This document shows positions 5,977 to 12,800 of a stretch of DNA of 14,074 nucleotides, piece after piece; the stretch's first letter is position 1, and each line of letters starts with the position of its first letter. Below the pieces are notes generated by a model. The model had not been told where the DNA came from and searched no databases. It saw only the letters and a program-made list of their open reading frames with translations. Source of the stretch: SFWF01 sp964599835 (lineage in GTDB: Bacteria; Bacillota; Clostridia; Oscillospirales; Acutalibacteraceae); the NCBI GenBank assembly GCA_964599835.1, contig CAZRHF010000056.1:1-14074 (forward strand), in the 5' to 3' direction. A program made the position numbers and the translations under genes.

Positions 5977-8703
5977 TTACGAAGAAATCTTTACAAGGTC
6001 GCAGATATCGATAATTCCGTTTCCGTCGGTGTCGCCTATGATGTTCTCATATGCCGAATTGCCTATGAGGCAGAGGCGCAGTGCGCAGAGATCCTCGGTG
6101 TCGATAACCGAGTTGTCGTCACCGCTTACGTCCATAAGGCGAAGGCCTCTTATCTTAAGCAGGGGAGCTTTGCTGCCTGCCTGATACCATACGTCGGAAG
6201 AAAATCCGCTGACAGCCGACCAGTTTCCATCTGTGATCTCGGTGCAACCGTTGTCCGAAGTGGGGAGAACGGTGGTCTCGCCCAAGGTGAAATAACAGTT
6301 GGTGGCGGTGCCGCCGCGTACTCCGCCGTCAGCCTTTACGGGTTTGAAATAATAGCCTTCAATATAGCAGTTTTCGAAGTTCAGCGTTGCACCGTAGGCA
6401 TCTCCGTAGAAGCCGGGGGAGTAGGGGCTGGAGCTGCTGGTAGAGATGAGAATACAGTCGGTTGCATAGCAGTTTGTAACGTCGATGTCGGTTCCGTTTG
6501 AAGCAAGACCGATGATTGCACCCGTCCAGTATGCGGTAGCGGTAAGATCGGATACCGAGCAGTTTTCAACCGAGGCAGTATCCATTATCCATCCGACGAT
6601 TCCGCCCGCGCGCTGGGAGGTGATGCAGGCGGTATCAACACGAATGTTCTTGATCTCAGCATCGTTTCCTGCAAGGGGAACAAGTCCGCCGCAATCGGAG
6701 CTTTCGGTGCTGCCTGCATAATAGAGTCCGTAAACGGTAAATCCGTCTCCGTCAATAGCTCCGACAAACTCGGTGTCCTCGGTGACGGCGTCACGCCAAT
6801 CGGTGGCATTCTCGATCCAGTTTTCTGCAGAAACGTCATTCAGATAAAGATCTCGGCTCAGCTTATAGTAAGCCTTGCTTCCGTCGGAATTCATACCGTG
6901 GTCGATGTATATGGCTTTTCTGAGAAGATATTCGTTTGAGATAATGAAGGGGTCGGTCTCACTGCCGCTTCCTTCGGTGTAGGTGCCGCTGTAGAAGATT
7001 GCGTTCTGTGGAATGCCATCTGCGGCAACCCAAACGGTGTTCCAGCGAAGGTCGGGCATAACCGTCTTGGCGTTCTCACCTATGATGGCGCTTAAGTCAA
7101 CCTTTTCATAGCTGTTTACCGTGGTGTCGGCAGAGCCTTTTCCGACAAAGCCGTAATCGGTGAAGAAGGAGTTGTAGATGTTGAGGGTTCCGTCCTTATA
7201 ACCTGCATAACCGCCCTTGTTTGTGGCAGAAATCTTGGCAAAGGAGGCACATCCGCTGACATCGGTAACCTTGCGGGAATAGGCGATAATTCCGCCTGCG
7301 TATGTGGCGGCGGTAACGCTTACCGAATCCCCAATAACGCAGTTTTCAATACTATAGCCGAAACCGTTGTTGTAAAGAAGTCCTGCAAGTGCGCCCGCAT
7401 AATCGCCTGAGGTGGTGATGCTTGCATCGGCAATTCTGAGGTTTTTGAAGCTTATCGTAGCTTTGTTGGATTGAACGAGACAGAAGAGTCCGTAGTAGGC
7501 ATAGGAACCGTTATAATAAAGACCGTAAACGGTATGTCCGTCTCCGTCAAGACTTCCCTGAAATTTCTTCTGGGTAGTGCCGTCACTCCAACTTCTGGCG
7601 GTTTCGGTCCAGTTATTATTGGATACGTCGTTTAAATAAATATCGGCGGTCAGTTTATAATGTTTGGCATCGGTAGAACTGTCGTTTACAAGCAGAGCAA
7701 GCTGTTCTGCGGTTGCTATAAGATAGGGGTCGGTCTCGCTGCCGCTGCCGCCTGCATATCCGCTCGCAATGGTTCCGTCCCAGGGAACTTCGGTGGGAAC
7801 GGTATAGAAAGCAACGTTTTTGGGATATGCTTCGTCGATTGCAAACCAAACGGAATCCCAGGAAAGGTCGGGCATAGCGGTCTCGGCGGCTTCGCCCTGA
7901 ACAGTTGACCCGTCAACGCTTTCGTAGCTGTTTGTAGCGGTGGTGGCGCTGCCCGAGCCTACGAATGTGTTGGCGACTGCAAAGGAATCGTTTATGGTAA
8001 GAGACTTGGTGGATGCCTTGAAATAGCCGGCAAAACCGCCCTTGCTTGAGGCAGAAACCGCGGCATAAGATGCACAGCCGTCAAAGGTGGTGGCAGACTG
8101 GCTCCAGCCAACGAGTCCACCGGCATATTTATTTGAGGTAATGCTTACCGAATCCTCAATAATACAGTTTTTATAGGTATAGCCGCTTGTATAATTGTAT
8201 TCGAAGCCTACAAGTGCACCGGCATAATCACCGGTGGTGGTGATGCTTGCATCGGATATTGTGAGGTTGGAAATGCTGACAGCACTTGATTGGTCGTGAA
8301 CGCGGCAGAAAAGGCCGAAATAGGCTTCGCTTCCGTTATAATAAAGTCCGTAAACAGTGTGTCCGTCACCGTCGAGATGGCCGCTGAAACTGATATTGTT
8401 GGGCGAAGCGTAGGAATACCAGCCCTTCGCGGAGGACGTCCAGTTTTCCAAAGATACGTCATTTAGATAAATGTCTGCGGAGAGCTTGTAGTATTTGCCT
8501 ATCGTGCTTCCGTCATTGCGGAGCTTTGCGAGCTGTTCGGGAGTTGATATAAGATAGGGGTCGGTCTCACTGCCGCTTCCGCCTGCATAGCTTTCGGCTA
8601 TGCTTCCGTCCCATACGTCGATGTCTGCCGCCGAGGCAGTAGGCAGGAAGAGAGCGGTAGCCGTAAGGCAAATTGCCAAAAAGATGCCAAGTAGTTTTTT
8701 CAT
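5977..8703 (-). CDS. secreted three-module beta-helix/GLUG-like protein with C-terminal dockerin
   Basis: The 908-residue protein starts at ATG 8701-8703, behind AAAGGAAAG. The frame is open further upstream, but that part is not protein-like and the signal peptide fixes this start. Residues 1-25 are a signal peptide (MKK, hydrophobic core, ASA cleavage). Three tandem modules follow at about 31-301, 308-572 and 573-850. Each opens with GSGSETDP-(Y/F)-(L/I)-I, has YYKLSADIYLNDVS- and LDGDGHTVYGLYYNGS-like segments, then GLUG-like pieces such as YAGGLVGW. Residues 858-908 are a type I dockerin; loop 2 is canonical (D891, D893, N895, D899, D902). The protein is exported and probably docked to a cohesin on a scaffold or cell surface. 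No catalytic motif is seen, so a binding or structural role is as likely as a polysaccharide-cleaving beta-helix. Confidence 0.85.
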   Translation of the reverse strand: MKKLLGIFLAICLTATALFLPTASAADIDVWDGSIAESYAGGSGSETDPYLISTPEQLAKLRNDGSTIGKYYKLSADIYLNDVSLENWTSSAKGWYSYASPNNISFSGHLDGDGHTVYGLYYNGSEAYFGLFCRVHDQSSAVSISNLTISDASITTTGDYAGALVGFEYNYTSGYTYKNCIIEDSVSITSNKYAGGLVGWSQSATTFDGCASYAAVSASSKGGFAGYFKASTKSLTINDSFAVANTFVGSGSATTATNSYESVDGSTVQGEAAETAMPDLSWDSVWFAIDEAYPKNVAFYTVPTEVPWDGTIASGYAGGSGSETDPYLIATAEQLALLVNDSSTDAKHYKLTADIYLNDVSNNNWTETARSWSDGTTQKKFQGSLDGDGHTVYGLYYNGSYAYYGLFCLVQSNKATISFKNLRIADASITTSGDYAGALAGLLYNNGFGYSIENCVIGDSVSVTAATYAGGIIAYSRKVTDVSGCASFAKISATNKGGYAGYKDGTLNIYNSFFTDYGFVGKGSADTTVNSYEKVDLSAIIGENAKTVMPDLRWNTVWVAADGIPQNAIFYSGTYTEGSGSETDPFIISNEYLLRKAIYIDHGMNSDGSKAYYKLSRDLYLNDVSAENWIENATDWRDAVTEDTEFVGAIDGDGFTVYGLYYAGSTESSDCGGLVPLAGNDAEIKNIRVDTACITSQRAGGIVGWIMDTASVENCSVSDLTATAYWTGAIIGLASNGTDIDVTNCYATDCILISTSSSSPYSPGFYGDAYGATLNFENCYIEGYYFKPVKADGGVRGGTATNCYFTLGETTVLPTSDNGCTEITDGNWSAVSGFSSDVWYQAGSKAPLLKIRGLRLMDVSGDDNSVIDTEDLCALRLCLIGNSAYENIIGDTDGNGIIDICDLVKISS
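6154..8613 (-). repeat. three tandem modules of about 265-277 codons within the dockerin protein
   Basis: Module 1 is at about 7801-8613, module 2 at 6988-7782 and module 3 at 6154-6987. Modules 1 and 2 are close even at DNA level: AGATAGGGGTCGGTCTC recurs about 831 bases apart (near 7720 and 8551), and TCCGTAAAC-type segments recur near 6730, 7525 and 8350. Module 3 is more diverged and lacks the WDG entry sequence of the other two. Confidence 0.8.
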
Positions 8704-8766
8704 AACGCTTTCCTTTCTGCTGAGTGCAAAAAATTTGTCATTTGTGGAAAGAGTATAAAATGCAAA

Positions 8767-8795
8767 AATATAAAATTCGCAACTTATACTTGTAA
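8767..8795 (-). promoter_or_regulatory. candidate promoter of the dockerin-protein gene
   Basis: On the minus strand TTACAA (8790-8795), 17 bases, TATATT (8767-8772). The same six bases serve as the -35 of the opposing AraC promoter. A second candidate is TTGCGA (8777-8782) with TATACT (8752-8757), but its 19-base spacer is long. Neither is strong, as expected for an activator-dependent gene. Confidence 0.35.
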
Positions 8796-8800
8796 TAAGT
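8782..8800. promoter_or_regulatory. inverted repeat over the divergent promoters, candidate operator
   Basis: ACTTAT (8782-8787) and ATAAGT (8795-8800) are perfect inverted repeats seven bases apart, centred on the shared -35 hexamer at 8790-8795. A protein bound here would affect both the regulator and the dockerin-protein gene. Confidence 0.4.
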
Positions 8801-8819
8801 ATAGCATTTGTGATACAAT
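8790..8819 (+). promoter_or_regulatory. promoter of the second AraC regulator
   Basis: TTGTAA (8790-8795), 18 bases, TACAAT (8814-8819). The predicted start near 8826 gives a leader of about 50 bases that contains the two TGTCACA copies and AAGGTGG before the ATG. Confidence 0.5.
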
Positions 8820-8835
8820 ATCTCTGCGAATTATA

Positions 8836-8863
8836 TGTCACATAATACAATTTTTTTGTCACA
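8836..8863. repeat. TGTCACA direct repeat, 21-base period, candidate autoregulatory site
   Basis: TGTCACA occurs at 8836-8842 and 8857-8863, offset by 21 bases, two turns of the helix, in the leader of the AraC gene. Related TTGTCA and TTGTGA words lie at about 8734 and 8808. Confidence 0.35.
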
Positions 8864-8874
8864 AGGTGGTGCTT

Positions 8875-9756
8875 ATGAAGAATTATCTCGTGGAACAAAG
8901 CCAGGAAAAAATATCCAAATACGGAATAATGATATGTAACATTTATAATCATCTGGGCGACATACCGTATTATACGGCCCCCCACATACACCTTGACGTA
9001 GAGATAATGTACGTTCAGATAGGCTCCTTTTCCGTTGAAATAGACGGTAAGGAGCATATTGCCGAGCAGGGCGAGTGTATGCTTTTCCGCTCCAATGCGG
9101 TGCACAGCATCAAAGCCCTCACCGACGGTGTCAGCTTTTATCGGGTGCTGAAGGTGGGGCTTCCGCTGATTATGAGTCTTGCATCCACCGACAACAGCGA
9201 AAGCTATGTGCACCGCCTTTCGGTCAGCAGCAGGGGAGAAAAGGTCAAATGGAGCCGTGAAGAGACCGAAAGAATGAAGATATACGAAAGCTTTGCACTA
9301 ATGAACGATGAATATCAAAAGGATGAATGGGGCTCGGACATTGCCGTAAAGGTATATGTTGCGCAGGTCCTGCAGGCTATACTTCGGGATATTAAAAGCG
9401 AAGCAGACGAAAAGGAAGAGGACAAGCATCTTTCCAAGGCAATAGCCGATGCCATATATTTTATGCACCGTCACTACGGTGAGTCCATAACCCTTGAGAC
9501 CTGCAGTAAATGGTCATCCCTCAGCAGCAGTTATTTTTCAAGAAGCTTTAAAAGAATTACCGGAAAATCCTTTAAAAACTACCTTAACATCATAAGGATA
9601 GACGCCGCCGAAAAAATGCTTCTCACCACCGAAAAGTCTATAACCGACATTGCGCTGGAGTGCGGATATAACGACCTTTCCTACTTCGCCTCCTGCTATA
9701 AAAACATAAAAGGCATCAAGCCCTCCGAACTCAGAAAGCAAAAAAACCACGAATGA
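8875..9756 (+). CDS. AraC-family transcriptional regulator with cupin sensor domain
   Basis: A 293-residue cytoplasmic regulator of the same layout as the one at 4451 but with low identity to it. A cupin-like domain covers about 35-95 (HIHLDVEIMYVQIGSFSVEI, then EQGECMLFRSNAVHSI). The AraC DNA-binding domain covers about 188-288; SLSSSYFSRSFKRITGKSF (215-233) and GYNDLSYFASCYKNIKGIKP (264-283) carry the two helix-turn-helix units. ATG 8875 is preferred over in-frame GTG 8866 and 8869 because AAGGTGG (8863-8869) overlaps them and is well spaced from the ATG. It is divergent from the dockerin-protein gene and convergent with the esterase gene, so it is the natural local regulator of one or both. 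Its ligand is unknown, probably a sugar. Confidence 0.92.
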   Translation: MKNYLVEQSQEKISKYGIMICNIYNHLGDIPYYTAPHIHLDVEIMYVQIGSFSVEIDGKEHIAEQGECMLFRSNAVHSIKALTDGVSFYRVLKVGLPLIMSLASTDNSESYVHRLSVSSRGEKVKWSREETERMKIYESFALMNDEYQKDEWGSDIAVKVYVAQVLQAILRDIKSEADEKEEDKHLSKAIADAIYFMHRHYGESITLETCSKWSSLSSSYFSRSFKRITGKSFKNYLNIIRIDAAEKMLLTTEKSITDIALECGYNDLSYFASCYKNIKGIKPSELRKQKNHE

Positions 9757-9771
9757 GTCCTTCATCCGTGG
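9740..9771 (-). terminator. minus-strand intrinsic terminator inside the 3' end of the AraC gene
   Basis: CCACGAATGA (9747-9756) pairs with TCATCCGTGG (9762-9771), with a single mismatch and a five-base loop. On the minus strand the hairpin is followed by seven T (9740-9746 read in reverse); on the plus strand there is no T run. It overlaps the AraC stop codon and would stop transcripts arriving from the esterase gene. Confidence 0.65.
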
Positions 9772-9807
9772 GGCTGATTATATATGAGATTGTTTTTGAT
9801 GTAAAAT

Positions 9808-9841
9808 CCGAAAAAGCGACGGGAAACCGTCGCTTTTTCGG
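9808..9841. terminator. bidirectional intrinsic terminator between AraC and esterase genes
   Basis: CCGAAAAAGCGACGG (9808-9822) pairs perfectly with CCGTCGCTTTTTCGG (9827-9841) around a GAAA loop. Each strand reads a GC core followed by TTTTT, so both converging genes can end here. Confidence 0.9.
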
Positions 9842-9853
9842 TTGAAAGGATAT
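9842..9853 (+). repeat. 12-base sequence TTGAAAGGATAT, copy 2
   Basis: Identical to 5962-5973. It touches the right end of the terminator and precedes the stop codon of the esterase gene by 18 bases. Confidence 0.5.
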
Positions 9854-9871
9854 ACGATATGATCGGAGATA

Positions 9872-12800
9872 TCAGTTAAGCTCGTAGACCGAGAAATCGG
9901 TCAGGAGAGCCTTCGAATACCAGACGGAGAAACCGACAAGGTCGCCTTCGGTATCGCGGGAGGTCTTTTCATAGGACGCTACAAACCGACCGTTAACATA
10001 GTAGTTGTTGTAGCCGTTAAAGCTGTAAAGCTTTATTGTTAGCTTGGAATAGGGGGTTACTCCGCCGTCGGAATAATCGGTAGAGTAATAGGTCTTTCCG
10101 TTTATGAGGATCTTATTACTGCCGTCACTTCCGTCGGCAAGAGAGCCGTATATCCTCGTGCTGTTTGCTCCGTTGTCGGCCGCCGACAGGGTGGTATTTA
10201 TTACGTTGTTGAACATCTGGTAATAGGGGACGTCTCCGATGCCGCCGAGATAGTAAACTGTAGCGGTGGCAACATAGTTTTTAGTACCCAGATCGGTAGT
10301 TCCGAAGACGGTTGAAGAACCGGCCACCGTGGTGAAATATATACCCTTCTCGGTGTTTCCTTCGGCATCTATCTGCTTTTCGGCGATCTGAGCCGAAGTT
10401 CCGTCGCGGTTCCAGTCGATTTTGTTGTTGCCCGAGCAGGCTCCTATCTGCCAACCCGAGGGGAGGGTACCGTAGGAGGTGGAAGACTCGGAATCGAAGT
10501 TCGAAACGTAGATAGCGTCGCCGATCTCGGCACCGATACCTGCGGCATTCTCGTCTTCAAGCCCGTAAACCGAGAAATCGGTAATGAGAAGCTTCGAATA
10601 CCAGGAAGAGAAGCCGATAACGTCACCTGCATTATCGCGGGAGGACTTTGTAGCAGAGGCGATAAGCTTGCCGTTTATAAAGTAGTGGTTATAACCGCCG
10701 TAGCTTACGATAACCATATCGAGCTTGGTATACTGCGTAATACCGTGGCCTATAAGGTCGGCGGTGGTGTAGGTAGAAGAGGAAGCCGCAGAGATAAACA
10801 GCTTGCCTGTTCCCGCCGAGCCGTCGCTGAGACTGCCGTCAATTCGTATGGTGTTAGCCTTAACGCCCGAGGCCAGAGCAGTATCCGAAACGTTGTTGAA
10901 AAACTTAAAGTAGGACTGCTCGGTAGCGTGCTCGCCGCCAAGGAAATAAAGAGTGGCAGAGGCAACGTAGTTCTTGGTATCTATCGGGGCTGTTCCGATA
11001 ACGGTGGAAGCACCGTGACCCGAAATATAAATACCCTTTTTGACCGTTCCGTTTGCGTCAACGGCTGCCGAAGCTATCTTTGCTTTCTTGGCCACGGCAT
11101 TCCAGCTTATGCTGTTTCCGCTGGAGGTTCCGAACTGCCAGCCCGAGGGAAGGGTGCCTTCGGAGGTAGTAGCCTCGGCAGAAAGGTCGGGTGTTAAAAT
11201 AGGTGCGGTGATGCTTGCGCCAAGCTCTTCGGTATAGTCGACGATATCGCCGTCTACCTTAATAGGAGCCGAAAGTGCGTAGACGTTAAGATCGGTTATG
11301 AGAATCCCGGCACCCCAAGCGGAGAAAGCGACCACGTCTCCGGTGGTATCGCGGGACTCCTGTGCGTGGGAGCCTACGAGCTTACCGTCGATAAAGTAGT
11401 AGTTATAACCGCCGTAGCTGTAGATGGTAAGATCAAGACGGCTGTATTTATCAACGTTTTCCCCCATATAATCGGAGCAGTTATAGGAGGTGTCCGAAGC
11501 GGTAAAGGTGGAGGTAGTCGAGCCGTCGCTCTTCTTGGGACCCGAGAACTTAAAGCCCTTTACCGAAAGCTTATATGTGGAAAGGGTAGTGTTCGAAACG
11601 TTGTTGACAAATCGGAAATAGGGAGGATCGGAATTATAACTTGTAAGATAATATAAGGTTGCGGCGGCAACGTAGTTTTTTGTGCCTAAATCCTTGGTTC
11701 CGATAACGGTCGAAGCTCCGTTTCCTTCAAGGAGTATTCCTCGTTTAACCGTACCTGAGCTGTCGATGACACGGTCCTTAACGCTGGCCTGTTTGCCCTG
11801 CCTGTTCCAGCTTACCGAGTTATCGGCGTAATTGCCGAACTGCCAGTTTGCGGGAAGGGTATCGTTTGCGGTGGTCGAAGCGGAGGCAAAATCGGAGCTG
11901 AACAGGGTGTCACTAAGCTCTGCGCCTAAGGTGTCACAGTAGGTGAGGAAGTCGGAGGCCTTGCCGTCAGGTCCAAGCAAACGGTAGTCTTTGGAAATTC
12001 CGTTTACGGTTACGGTGATGACAAGGGGCTTTGTAACCTTGGTAATATCGGAGATATAGCCGTTTGCTTCGATTATTCCAGTTACCGTCTGTCCGCTTAA
12101 GTCTTTGGCGGTTACGGTCATACCCGAGGATCTACCGTAGGTGGGGGATATTACAGCGGCAAGCTGTGCGGCATTTTCTTCAAAGCTGTTCTGCGTGCCG
12201 GTGCGGCGGAGATTATCGGTAAGGTATATAATATCGTTTTCGGCATATTTCGTTACGCCGTCCTCGCCGTAGAGAGTGAAGTCTTTCGCCTCAGCACCGC
12301 CCAACGCCTTGAATATTCCGTCTGCCGCATCCATACCGACGGCGTTGTATCCTGCCTGAGAGTAGTGTACGGGGGCATAGGCGAAGAGATTCTTAACGGC
12401 AGAAACGCTTACCTGTTTGCCGGATTCGGCGGTAAAGGTATACGCATCTGTGCCGGTCTGATTCCAGGTGTCGGCGAGAGACGATGCCATATAAATATTA
12501 TCGTAATTATTGGCGAGATACTGTTGAGCGGCGCGTGCACCTGCATATTCACTGAAGACGGATAAGCCTTTGACGCAGTCTCGACTGCGATTGGAAAGTA
12601 TTCCTGCGAAAGCGGTGACGCCCGACTTTTCAAGTGCGGTGATGTAGGAATTGTGAATGGTAAGATAGGCCGAAACGTACTGAGACGGAGTGGTATAAAC
12701 CTCGTAATCCTGATAGCCGGAGGTGTTGGCCTCAAGTATCATATTAGATCCGCCCTGGAGCCAGTAGTAGCCTGCCGAAGCAATTTCAAAATTACCGTTT

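Noticed and set aside
5972..6184. Plus-strand frame of 70 codons with GAAAGGA just before its ATG
   Set aside because: It is antisense to the dockerin domain and shows no protein-like sequence; the apparent ribosome site is part of the repeated 12-mer.
5938..6501. Plus-strand frame of 187 codons
   Set aside because: Mirror of the dockerin-protein gene. The minus-strand product has a signal peptide, repeats and a dockerin, so this is a shadow frame.
8704..9213. Upstream extension of the dockerin-protein frame
   Set aside because: The frame stays open, but the extension is antisense to the AraC gene and its promoter region. The ATG at 8703 has a ribosome site and starts a clear signal peptide.
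10685..11197. Plus-strand frame of 170 codons opposite the lectin-like modules
   Set aside because: Shadow frame caused by the codon bias and repeats of the esterase gene; no ribosome site.
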